Positions 1 through 5,267 of a stretch of 5,586 nt of DNA are shown here, in pieces. The stretch spans positions 1 through 5,586 of the forward strand of contig JAJZCU010000176.1 in the NCBI GenBank assembly GCA_021828935.1, read 5' to 3'. This DNA is from Planctomycetota bacterium (GTDB lineage Bacteria; Planctomycetota; Phycisphaerae; WQYP01). The first letter of the stretch is position 1, and the number at the start of each line of letters is the position of its first letter. Both the position numbers and the translations under genes were made by a program. The notes beneath the pieces are model-generated. The model was not told the DNA's origin. It searched no databases and saw nothing but the letters and a program-made list of their open reading frames with translations.

Positions 1-654
1 CGCCCCACGCAGATCATCAAGGCCGTGACCGGCCAGCGTCCGGTGGCGGCCCTTTCCGGGCCCAGCATCGCTGGTGAACTGGCGCGGCTGATGCCCGCTA
101 CACTGGTGGTGGCGTCGGAACATGAACCGCTGGCCCGTGAAGCGCAGCGTTTGTTCGGCACGCGTTATCTGCGAATTTATCGCAACGGCGACCTCGTGGG
201 CACGGAGCTTGCAGGCGCACTGAAAAACGTCATTGCCGTCGCGGCGGGAATTTTGGACGGCATTGGCGCCGGCAATAACGCCAAAGCCGCATTGCTTACC
301 CGCGGGCTGGTGGAAATCACGCGGCTGGGTCTGGCCATGGGCGCCGCCCCCGAAACATTTGCCGGCTTGGCCGGCATGGGTGATCTTTTCACCACCTGCG
401 TTTCTCCGGAAGGGCGCAACCGCGGCTTCGGCGAACAGGTGGGCGCGGGCAAGCCGCCGCAAGAGGTGGTCAAAACCATGGTCGGGGTGGTGGAAGGACT
501 GGCGACGACCGCCAGCGTGATGGTGTTGGCGGCAAGGCATGGCGTGGATATGCCCATCAGCCGGTGCCTGTACTCGGTTTTGTTCGAGGGTAAAAATGCA
601 CGCGATGGCATGTATGAACTGCTGGCCCGCCAGCCCAAGGCCGAAGATGCCTAA
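1..654 (+). CDS. gpsA: Glycerol-3-phosphate dehydrogenase [NAD(P)+], C-terminal part (5' end outside window)
   Basis: Cytosolic enzyme that reduces dihydroxyacetone phosphate to sn-glycerol-3-phosphate, the backbone for phospholipid synthesis. The reading frame is open from the left edge, so the N-terminal Rossmann nucleotide-binding part is mostly missing; 217 residues remain of a family usually about 330-340 long. Visible motifs, numbered from the window edge: LSGPSIAGE at 18-26 (the family usually has SGPSFA, so Ile replaces Phe), GTELAGALKNVIA with the expected catalytic lysine at residue 75 (bases 223-225), GNNAKAALLTRGL of the substrate-binding helix domain, GLAGMGDLFTTC followed by GRNRGFG (cofactor-binding arginine region), and VVEGLATT near the end. 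No frameshift or internal stop is seen. The stop is TAA at 652-654, and the next gene starts inside the last codons. The family assignment is very secure; preference for NADH or NADPH cannot be read from this part. Confidence 0.96.
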   Translation, partial: RPTQIIKAVTGQRPVAALSGPSIAGELARLMPATLVVASEHEPLAREAQRLFGTRYLRIYRNGDLVGTELAGALKNVIAVAAGILDGIGAGNNAKAALLTRGLVEITRLGLAMGAAPETFAGLAGMGDLFTTCVSPEGRNRGFGEQVGAGKPPQEVVKTMVGVVEGLATTASVMVLAARHGVDMPISRCLYSVLFEGKNARDGMYELLARQPKAEDA

Positions 655-1957
655 ATGTTTCCACCGTTCATTTTGGCCGCTGGCGTTGGCGGTCGGGCTG
701 TGTGCCGCCGCCAGTGTCGGCCCAGGCAGTTGCGCCGCAATTTCGGCGGCAACAACGCACACGCGGCGCGGCGCCGCTGACAAAACTTCCCCACGCGCCG
801 GCAAAAACGCCGCCGGAAGAACCACCCGTCAGGCCGCCGCGCGCCGCGCGTTGCGGGGTCTTTCCAGTGAAGATTTTCATACCCGGCAGCAGGCCCTGCA
901 CGCATTACAGCGACTTTTGGCGCACCATGTTCACCGGCTGGTGCGTTTGCAGCAGGCCATCGATGCGGTTGAACGCCATTCCGGCGGCCTGCTGCGCCGC
1001 CTTGCGGGGCCAGGCAACACGCCCGAAGCACGCGGCCGCGGCGCGGCGCTATTGCGCTTCAACACGGACCTTTCACGATGGGGGCTGAAAGTCTTGACCC
1101 TGCGCGGTCCGCAACGCAAGTTGCTGCTGCATTGGGGGTTTGAAAGAAAGAATCTGCGCATCGCCGCGGCCTTGTATTCTCACAATGAAGGCCGCCGCCT
1201 GGCCGCCATCCGGCAACTGGCCAAAAATCCGTCGCGCACCAGCACCATTATTCTGGCGCTGCTGGTGGCGGCCCACGATCAGGCCGCGCACCTGACCGCT
1301 ATTAGCTATCTTTGGAAACGGCCCGCGAACACCGCAGTGGTTAACGCGCTGTGGGCCCGCGCCATTTCCGACAACATTGCCATATTTCAGGCCCCGCCCC
1401 CGGCCGTTCAGCATGTGAACGTGCATGGGCAGAATATCGTGATCAGCCCGTACATGTTTTTCTTCGCACAAAATTACGCCACGCTGGACAGCAACATCGC
1501 CACGGATTTGCTGGTACATCTGCACACAAATAAATTGGTGCGAGCCAAGGTGGTCGCCACCCTGCGCCGCGTCGCCAAAACCTACAACAATGCCACAAAT
1601 TTCCCGGCCAAACTCATTGCGCCGGAATACGGCGGCGCATCGATCAACTTTGTGCGCATGCTCATGGCCACCCATCCCCCCCAGGCGGTTTCCCTGCTTA
1701 TGCAATGCGTGCGCCGTGCGCCGGCCACCGGTTTTGTTAACAATATCAATGGGCAGCAATTCTATTTCACCAGCGTCGCTGATCCCCTGGCGTTGATTGT
1801 CAAGTTTACCCATCAGTCCCCGGCCCATTACAACCTCGTGCGCGTGCCGATGTTCGGCAACCGCTGGGGCATCCACGGCGGCCCGGCGCAGCAGCAACAA
1901 GCCCTAAAGCGCATTAACGCCTGGTGGAAAAAGAACGGCAAGAAATATAAAAAATGA
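647..1957 (+). CDS. Exported HEAT-repeat-like protein of unknown function
   Basis: A 436-residue protein. The ATG at 647 is chosen because it follows AAGG (637-640) at 6-nt spacing and opens a clear signal peptide; the same frame is open further upstream inside gpsA, but that stretch reads as a gpsA shadow. The signal peptide has a basic n-region (MPKCFHR), a hydrophobic core (FWPLALAVGLCAAASV, about 9-24) and a possible signal peptidase I site after SCA (residue 30). No good lipobox is visible. An Arg/Ala-rich, probably flexible segment follows (about 31-75). Alpha-helical repeats resembling HEAT units occupy roughly 165-260 (EGRRLAAIRQLAKNP..., AAHLTAISYLWKRP...), with another helix pair near NKLVRAKVVATLRRVAK. 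The tail WGIHGG ... INAWWKKN (407 to end) resembles the ends of planctomycete HEAT-like secreted proteins. It overlaps gpsA by 8 nt, suggesting translational coupling, but no functional link is evident. Repeat-protein architecture suggests protein binding; no catalytic motif is seen. Confidence 0.8.
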   Translation: MPKCFHRSFWPLALAVGLCAAASVGPGSCAAISAATTHTRRGAADKTSPRAGKNAAGRTTRQAAARRALRGLSSEDFHTRQQALHALQRLLAHHVHRLVRLQQAIDAVERHSGGLLRRLAGPGNTPEARGRGAALLRFNTDLSRWGLKVLTLRGPQRKLLLHWGFERKNLRIAAALYSHNEGRRLAAIRQLAKNPSRTSTIILALLVAAHDQAAHLTAISYLWKRPANTAVVNALWARAISDNIAIFQAPPPAVQHVNVHGQNIVISPYMFFFAQNYATLDSNIATDLLVHLHTNKLVRAKVVATLRRVAKTYNNATNFPAKLIAPEYGGASINFVRMLMATHPPQAVSLLMQCVRRAPATGFVNNINGQQFYFTSVADPLALIVKFTHQSPAHYNLVRVPMFGNRWGIHGGPAQQQQALKRINAWWKKNGKKYKK

Positions 1958-1997
1958 CTTGGTGATATCGGGCTCGCTTTTCCCGCCCGTCGTCTCA

Positions 1998-2021
1998 AGC
2001 CCCACCATTTAATGGCTTGTC
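1998..2021 (+). repeat. Left copy of 24-bp inverted repeat (pairs with 2449-2472)
   Basis: The sequence is AGCCCCACCATT, one variable base, then AATGGCTTGTC. Its reverse complement occurs at 2449-2472 with 23 of 24 positions identical; the single difference is the central T/A at 2010. The core CCATT-T-AATGG is itself a small palindrome. With one flanking base pair the left copy can also fold as CAAGCC (1996-2001) / GGCTTG (2014-2019). It starts 41 nt after the stop of the HEAT-like gene. A terminal inverted repeat of a small non-autonomous element, or an inverted pair of a dispersed intergenic repeat, would both explain it. Confidence 0.7.
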
Positions 2022-2131
2022 GCTACCCAGATTTTGCAAGGCGATATCTCCCAGGAAGCAACAACAGTTTATTCCAGCGACGCCAATAGATCGGAGCCGC
2101 GTTTCCGTTTGGCCGTGGCGACCAGACGAAC

Positions 2132-2251
2132 CGCGGATGACGCGGATGAACGCGGATACAACGACATGAAAATTAGTTTTTTTGGCCCGTTGCCCATGGT
2201 TCCGTTGGCCAAGGTTCGGCTATCGGCCCGTCCCCCCATCCGCGTAATCCG
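2132..2251. repeat. Intergenic repeat: tandem CGCGGATGA units with inverted partner
   Basis: Three consecutive units, CGCGGATGA (2132-2140), CGCGGATGAA (2141-2150) and CGCGGATACA (2151-2160), are followed about 77 nt later by ATCCGCGTAATCCG (2238-2251), an inverted and slightly degenerate version of the same words. The arrangement can fold into a long hairpin and resembles the short dispersed 'CGCGGATGAACGCGGAT'-type repeats common between genes in planctomycete, verrucomicrobial and related genomes (from memory, not searched). It lies within the interval bracketed by the 24-bp inverted repeats. It probably encodes nothing; open frames across it are repeat artefacts. Confidence 0.6.
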
Positions 2252-2448
2252 GGGGCGCCCTCTGGGCCATCAGCGGTTGATAATATTGGAGCCGCGCTGC
2301 AACTTGGCGGCAACGGCCAGGAGAACCGCGGTTGAATAATGAGAGTCGCGTTCGGGCGAACTCCACGAGCTATTTTCTAAATTCCATGCCTATAACAGCC
2401 AGCAAAGCCACCGTTTCACGCGGAAAAATCAAAATAGATGTGGGGAAT

Positions 2449-2472
2449 GACAAGCCATTTAATGGTGGGGCT
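2449..2472 (-). repeat. Right copy of 24-bp inverted repeat (pairs with 1998-2021)
   Basis: On the plus strand this reads GACAAGCCATT, one variable base, AATGGTGGGGCT, the reverse complement of the left copy apart from one central base. Inward of both copies there is weaker continued similarity (CCCA followed by ATTTTG, with about 4 nt of gap), so the paired arms may once have been longer. It ends 48 nt before the moaE stop codon. No clean target-site duplication could be found just outside the two copies. Confidence 0.7.
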
Positions 2473-2519
2473 GGTGCGCGTCTCCGTGATGCGCCCATTT
2501 CCCGACGCCGGCTCCCTGC

Positions 2520-3023
2520 TTATTGGCCCTGTGCCTGTATCATCTGTCCGGTCTGCCAGCGCGTGCCGCGCTCAAAAATGTCGTTTTTCCAAATGGGCAG
2601 CGTTGTTTTCACCGAGTCTATTAAAAATTGACAGCTTCTAAACGCCGCCTCCCGATGCCCCGTACTCACCGCAATAATTACGCTGGCCCCCCCCACGCAC
2701 ACCGGCCCCAGACGATGCGCCAGCCCAATGCGGCATATCGGCCATCGTTCACGGGCCAAAACCAGCAACTGCCGCGTCTTTGCCAATGCCATCTCTTCAT
2801 AAGCGGCATATTCCAGGCGCAGCAGCGCCCCCAGCGCGGCATCGTGTTGGGCTCGCGTAATGCCCATAAACACGTCGATCGCCCCCGCCTCAGGCGCATG
2901 CACATGGTCAACAATTTGCGCCAAATTTAACGCGCTTTTGGTCAAGCCAACCAAGTCCGCGCCGGCCCGCGAAAAGTCGTCATGCCCAGGGCTGGAATCC
3001 GCTGAATGAAGTGTTGCTGTCAT
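2520..3023 (-). CDS. moaE: Molybdopterin synthase catalytic subunit MoaE
   Basis: Large subunit of molybdopterin synthase. With thiocarboxylated MoaD it inserts two sulfurs into cyclic pyranopterin monophosphate to give molybdopterin, in the cytosol. The 167-residue product carries the family pattern: GAIDVFMGITR (47-57, the usual G-A-v-x-x-F-x-G-x-V-R region with Arg57), LEYAAYEEMA (70-79), RWPICRIGLAHRLG (93-106), STGHREAAF with His123-Arg124 (120-128), and VKTTLPIWKND with Lys139 and Lys146, matching the catalytic Lys119/Lys126 of the E. coli enzyme. The N-terminal lead before the core is about 20 residues longer than in E. coli. The start is the first ATG of the open frame, preceded by GGCGGG, a weak ribosome site. 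It lies 76 nt downstream of moaD on the same strand and is probably cotranscribed with it. The assignment is firm. Confidence 0.93.
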   Translation of the reverse strand: MTATLHSADSSPGHDDFSRAGADLVGLTKSALNLAQIVDHVHAPEAGAIDVFMGITRAQHDAALGALLRLEYAAYEEMALAKTRQLLVLARERWPICRIGLAHRLGPVCVGGASVIIAVSTGHREAAFRSCQFLIDSVKTTLPIWKNDIFERGTRWQTGQMIQAQGQ

Positions 3024-3099
3024 GGTTGTACCCGCCGTGCCCGTGCCCGCCCCCCGACCATAGGCTCTGAAAACTTAACAGTGTAAAAGCCGCCGCCGT

Positions 3100-3393
3100 T
3101 TATCCTCCGCTCACCGGCGGAATGCAGGCCAGTTCATCGCCTGGCTCAACGACATGATCTTCCGGAACAAACTCCATATTGCAGACCACGCGCACCCCTG
3201 CCGGCCAGGGAATTTCCGGCCGCTGGCTGCGGAACTGCTTCACAATTTCCCCCAGCGTCCGGGGGCCTTCCAGCGGCAGTTCCACGGCCGCGCCATGCGC
3301 CGCCATCGCCGCAAACAGGCGGATGCGCACGCTGGGCGCCCCGTCCCCGCGCGGAAGTTCGGCCTGCGCACCATGCTGCTGTACCATGCCCAT
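3100..3393 (-). CDS. moaD: Molybdopterin synthase sulfur-carrier subunit MoaD (ThiS/ubiquitin-like)
   Basis: Small beta-grasp sulfur carrier whose C-terminal glycine is adenylated, then thiocarboxylated, and delivers sulfur in the MoaE active site. Evidence: the core VRIRLFAAMAAHGA is a typical first MoaD strand and helix, followed by LEGPRTLGEIVKQF, RVVCNMEFVPEDHVVEPGDELACIPPVSGG, and a C-terminal Gly-Gly immediately before TAA. The 3' end is certain; the start is not. GTG at 3396, ATG at 3393 and ATG at 3387 are all possible behind AAGAAGG (just upstream of 3396); ATG 3393 is given here (97 residues). All leave an N-terminal extension of about 20 residues before the core compared with the usual 80-residue form. 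It starts about 9 nt after the zinc-ribbon gene stop and precedes moaE, as expected for an operon. Confidence 0.9.
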   Translation of the reverse strand: MGMVQQHGAQAELPRGDGAPSVRIRLFAAMAAHGAAVELPLEGPRTLGEIVKQFRSQRPEIPWPAGVRVVCNMEFVPEDHVVEPGDELACIPPVSGG

Positions 3394-3402
3394 CACGCCT
3401 TC

Positions 3403-3966
3403 TTAATTAATCATGCCCAGCAACTCAGCCAGGCTGACAGTGCGCAGAAATTCCATGCTTAGGCCGCCCAGCGTCCCCATGGGAACGCCCACGCCGCCAA
3501 ATGATGGCGTTCCGGCCTCTTCACGCTGCCGTTCCATGCCCATCATCGCCCCGGCGTATTTATCACGGATGGCCACCACCCGCTCATCCGTGCTGTGCTG
3601 CAATTCCCAGTACAACTGGCGCACCAGCGGCAGCTCACCGACGTCCAGGTAGTAAAGCATACAGGGCCCGCAGATGTCCAATTGCACGGGAATCATCGGA
3701 TGCACGCGGTCTTTCTGCATGCTGTGACTGCACTGCGGGCACGGCATTATCTGCTTCGTGTCCGATTCGCCAACAATGGCCGCCAAATCCGCCAGGCTCG
3801 AAGGTGTGCCGCCACTTTCGCGCGTGGCCGCGTACGGGTCCGTGTGCAGCAGATGCAGCAGCGCCGGCCGCTGAATCACAGTGCCGTAACAGTTGGAGCA
3901 GGTCTGCATCTTAATATTTTCCTGCTCAATGCGGGTGAGAATGGTATGACAGCCGGGGCATCGCAT
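3403..3966 (-). CDS. Double zinc-ribbon (TFIIB-type) protein upstream of moaDE
   Basis: A 187-residue protein. The ATG at 3966 is preferred over further-upstream starts because AAAGGAG (minus strand, 3980-3974) lies 7 nt before it and the conserved sequence begins right there (MRCPGC). Two zinc-ribbon modules are visible: Cys3/Cys6 with Cys23/Cys26 (CPGC ... CSNC), and Cys76/Cys79 with Cys99/Cys102 (CPQC ... CGPC). The second is followed by LDVGEL, matching the zf-TFIIB pattern in which the last cysteine pair is followed by WLD-x-GEL, with Tyr-Tyr in place of the usual Val-Trp. The C-terminal 75 residues contain a charged helix (ERVVAIRDKYAGAMMGMERQREEAG), a Gly-rich linker, and a final hydrophobic helix (FLRTVSLAELLGMI). 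No catalytic residues are seen. The stop lies 6-9 nt before moaD, so it is probably the first gene of a zinc ribbon-moaD-moaE operon. Its role, perhaps metal or nucleic-acid binding, is unknown. Confidence 0.82.
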   Translation of the reverse strand: MRCPGCHTILTRIEQENIKMQTCSNCYGTVIQRPALLHLLHTDPYAATRESGGTPSSLADLAAIVGESDTKQIMPCPQCSHSMQKDRVHPMIPVQLDICGPCMLYYLDVGELPLVRQLYWELQHSTDERVVAIRDKYAGAMMGMERQREEAGTPSFGGVGVPMGTLGGLSMEFLRTVSLAELLGMIN

Positions 3967-4222
3967 AAGCAGTCTCCTTTTTATGACGCGCAATGGATCT
4001 TGTGCTCTTTGACCATGATACCATGTTCGCCAGCCGTACATAATCGTGCAGTCAGGCCATGCAGCCCGATGCGGCCGGACCTGTGCATGGCGCCAATGTC
4101 CGCACATTGCATTGATTATGCATTGACCATTTTTCGAAAGGCGAGTAATCTTAGGCGTGTTGCCCGGGACGAGCCTGTCAACTGATTTGTTGGCAACTAT
4201 ACAGGTTCCTCCGTCGCAACTT

Positions 4223-4243
4223 ATTGGCAGATGTTATGCCAAT
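4223..4243. promoter_or_regulatory. Perfect 7-7-7 dyad, operator candidate
   Basis: ATTGGCA (4223-4229), a 7-nt spacer, then TGCCAAT (4237-4243), an exact inverted repeat of 7-bp arms. The centre-to-centre distance of 14 bp and total length of 21 bp suit a dimeric DNA-binding protein. It lies 50 nt upstream of the mini-protein start and overlaps the TTGGCA -35-like word of a possible promoter, which would fit repression. A near copy of half the site (TTGGCA) occurs at 4190-4195. No regulator gene is visible in the window. Confidence 0.35.
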
Positions 4244-4252
4244 GGGAATATT
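4224..4252 (+). promoter_or_regulatory. Possible sigma-70-type promoter for the mini-protein and DoxX genes
   Basis: TTGGCA (4224-4229, 5 of 6 to the -35 consensus), a 17-nt spacer, then AATATT (4247-4252, 4 of 6 to the -10 consensus). Transcription would begin near 4259, leaving a leader of about 35 nt before the ATG at 4294. The -10 match is mediocre, and promoter consensus in this lineage may differ, so this is only a candidate. Confidence 0.22.
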
Positions 4253-4293
4253 AGTGGTTTAACGCCGCAATCAATGACGCAAAGGATAATGCC

Positions 4294-4365
4294 ATGGGAA
4301 AACCGATGAAGAAGCCAAAGCTTAAAAAGAAGTACGGCAAGAAAAAACTGGGCAAGACCAGCTAA
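4294..4365 (+). CDS. Lysine-rich 23-residue mini-protein
   Basis: A very short reading frame with good translation signals: AAAGGA (4281-4286) sits 7 nt before the ATG, the best ribosome site on the plus strand of this window. The product begins MGKPMKKPKL and ends in a YGKKKLGKTS-type tail. It has 11 lysines in 23 residues and no acidic residue, so it should be strongly cationic and bind nucleic acid or another polyanion. Seven of the lysine codons are AAG and four AAA, so this is not a simple poly-A run. The general look (MGK start, internal YGK, basic tail, about 25 residues) recalls the small ribosomal protein bTHX, but the sequence match is loose and this is a guess. The stop is TAA at 4363-4365; the DoxX-like gene follows 90 nt later on the same strand. 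It could still be a chance frame. Confidence 0.5.
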   Translation: MGKPMKKPKLKKKYGKKKLGKTS

Positions 4366-4455
4366 AGCGGCCGCAACTGTCGGCGGCGGTTGGCATCGTT
4401 TCCAATTGCCTCAAACCAGACCCACAGCACCCATTCTTTGCAATGTGGGCGTACC

Positions 4456-5019
4456 ATGTCCGATGACTTAACAGCAAATACGCCGGTCGCGGCGCCGGCG
4501 CGATCAGCGCCGCAGTCGCCCGGGCCACTGCGTGAGGCGGCCTTGCGGGGCAACAATGCCGTCGCTTTAAACCTGGGCCTGCTGCTGATGCGCGTGGCCT
4601 TAGGCGGCCTGCTGATCTTTTTTGCTTGGCGACATCTGCCCGTCAACGGCATTGCCGGATTAGCCCCGCGGCACAGCCTACACGCCGTCGGCGCCGCGCC
4701 TGAACACGGCCATTGGTCGGTTGTGGGAATTTTGGAGCTGCTCGCCGGCACGTGCCTTTTGCTGGGCCTGTTGGCGCGCCTCAACGCCCTGGCCGTGCTG
4801 CTGGCATTGTGGGTGGCGCTGTGCCGCGCCCACGGTGGCCCACATTATCAAACCATCGCCCCGCCCCTTTTCGCATTTATGGCTCTTGCCGCCATGACGC
4901 TCCTGGGCGGCGCGGGACTGGTATCCGCCGACGCCTGGCTGTTCCGCAAAAGCCTGTGGGCCTACGGGCCGCAGCCCCTGGGTGAACCGCCGGCGGCGCA
5001 GATCGAGAGGGCGCGCTGA
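4456..5019 (+). CDS. DoxX-like integral membrane protein
   Basis: A 187-residue inner-membrane protein with four hydrophobic helices: about 37-58 (ALNLGLLLMRVALGGLLIFFAWRHL), 88-106 (SVVGILELLAGTCLLLGLLARL), 108-124 (LNALAVLLALWVALCRA) and 133-157 (TIAPPLFAFMALAAMTLLGGAGLVSAD). The order, the LLLMRVALGGLLIFFAWRHL opening helix, the ExxxGxxLLLGLLARL pattern in the second helix, and the late LLGGAGLVSADAWL fit the DoxX/DoxD-type superfamily (small four-helix proteins linked to respiratory or redox functions in some bacteria). The first 35 residues are Ala/Pro-rich and probably cytosolic. ATG 4456 is chosen although its ribosome site is poor (GTGGGCG); an upstream TTG at 4390 would add an unconvincing leader. 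The spacing from the mini-gene is 90 nt, so the two may share a transcript. The specific substrate or partner is unknown. Confidence 0.8.
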   Translation: MSDDLTANTPVAAPARSAPQSPGPLREAALRGNNAVALNLGLLLMRVALGGLLIFFAWRHLPVNGIAGLAPRHSLHAVGAAPEHGHWSVVGILELLAGTCLLLGLLARLNALAVLLALWVALCRAHGGPHYQTIAPPLFAFMALAAMTLLGGAGLVSADAWLFRKSLWAYGPQPLGEPPAAQIERAR

Positions 5020-5251
5020 AATTCCTACCAATAAAATCGGCATGCCCACACATTTATGCGAACTTCTACGATCTATAGACAGCCCCGCTCAAAATCCATG
5101 CCGCAACGAAGATTCGTATGACGTCGCCCACCCCTCGCTGCCCTCCCTTCGTTCTCCGCGTTCTCCGCGCCTCAGCGGTTCTTTTTCGCCCCGCCGGCGC
5201 CACACCCAATGGGATGTCACACGGCAGCTCGCAGTACCGTTCGTCGGCTCT
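5020..5251. other. Convergent spacer between the DoxX-like gene and the right-edge gene
   Basis: No gene is supported here. The 63- to 167-codon frames that cross it are shadows or read through the tandem 9-mer repeat at 5152-5178. No hairpin with a T-tract is seen after the DoxX-like stop. Confidence 0.5.
5152..5178. repeat. Tandem 9-mer intergenic repeat (TTCTCCGCG type)
   Basis: TTCTCCGCG (5152-5160), TTCTCCGCG (5161-5169), and a diverged third unit CCTCAGCGG (5170-5178), followed by TTCTTTTT. On the other strand this reads as GCGGAGAA-type words. Similar 'TTCTCCGCG...CCTCAGCGG' strings recur between genes in many environmental bacterial genomes (from memory, unsearched). The unit length of 9 makes it translate as repeating tripeptide-like text, which creates spurious open frames. 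Confidence 0.55.
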
Positions 5252-5266
5252 GGCTTGCGCCAAGCC
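5252..5266 (-). terminator. Tight hairpin just after the right-edge gene, weak terminator candidate
   Basis: GGCTTG (5252-5257), loop CGC, CAAGCC (5261-5266): a perfect 6-bp stem with a 3-nt loop, starting 2 nt past the TAG stop of the minus-strand gene. There is no U-tract on the minus-strand side, so intrinsic termination is uncertain; it may instead protect the 3' end of the transcript. Confidence 0.3.
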
Positions 5267-5267
5267 G

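Larger units (their letters stand above)
1958..2519. other. 562-nt convergent intergenic region with nested repeats, no credible gene
   Basis: This lies between the 3' ends of the HEAT-like gene (plus) and moaE (minus). Open frames up to about 100 codons exist here, but none has a recognisable domain or convincing start, and their translations are repeat-derived. Contents: a weak hairpin CGGGC/GCCCG at 1969-1989; the paired 24-bp inverted repeats (listed separately); tandem CGCGGATGA units with an inverted partner (listed separately); a 9-bp direct repeat GGAGCCGCG at 2093-2101 and 2288-2296; a 10-bp palindrome AACCGCGGTT at 2324-2333; and a 7-bp stem with one G-T wobble, GCGCGTC-TCCGT-GATGCGC, at 2476-2494. 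None of the hairpins has a clear downstream T-tract, so no terminator is called. Confidence 0.6.
3967..4293. other. Divergent intergenic region between the zinc-ribbon/moaDE operon and the mini-protein/DoxX genes
   Basis: 327 nt that should hold promoters for both directions. For the minus-strand operon, a TATCAT box (plus positions 4015-4020) is the best -10-like word but has no good -35 partner. Open frames crossing this stretch, including an N-terminal extension of the zinc-ribbon gene up to 4107, lack conserved sequence. A direct repeat GCATTGA occurs at 4109-4115 and 4120-4126 (11-bp period). For the plus direction, loose -35/-10 pairs occur at 4123-4151 (TTGACC, 17 nt, TAATCT) and 4175-4203 (CTGTCA, 17 nt, TATACA), besides the one listed separately. 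None can be chosen firmly from sequence alone. Confidence 0.5.

Noticed and set aside
1073..1900. 275-codon minus-strand open frame inside the HEAT-like gene
   Set aside because: It is a shadow frame of a GC-rich gene; the plus strand has a signal peptide, ribosome site and helical repeats, while the minus translation shows no family features.
2034..2339. 101-codon open frame on the plus strand
   Set aside because: It runs through the CGCGGATGA repeat, has no recognisable domain or convincing ribosome site, and lies within the inverted-repeat-bounded interval.
2350..2361. GTTCGGGCGAAC palindrome resembling a LexA-type site
   Set aside because: It lies between convergent gene ends with no promoter or SOS gene nearby, and such a short GC-rich palindrome is expected by chance.
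3967..4107. 47-codon N-terminal extension of the zinc-ribbon gene
   Set aside because: The extension looks like random coding of intergenic DNA, while AAAGGAG sits at ideal distance from the internal ATG at 3966 where the conserved CPGC motif begins.
4370..4387. GCCGC/GCGGC hairpin between the mini-gene and the DoxX-like gene
   Set aside because: Only 5 bp, in a GC-rich stretch, with no T-tract; not enough to call a terminator.
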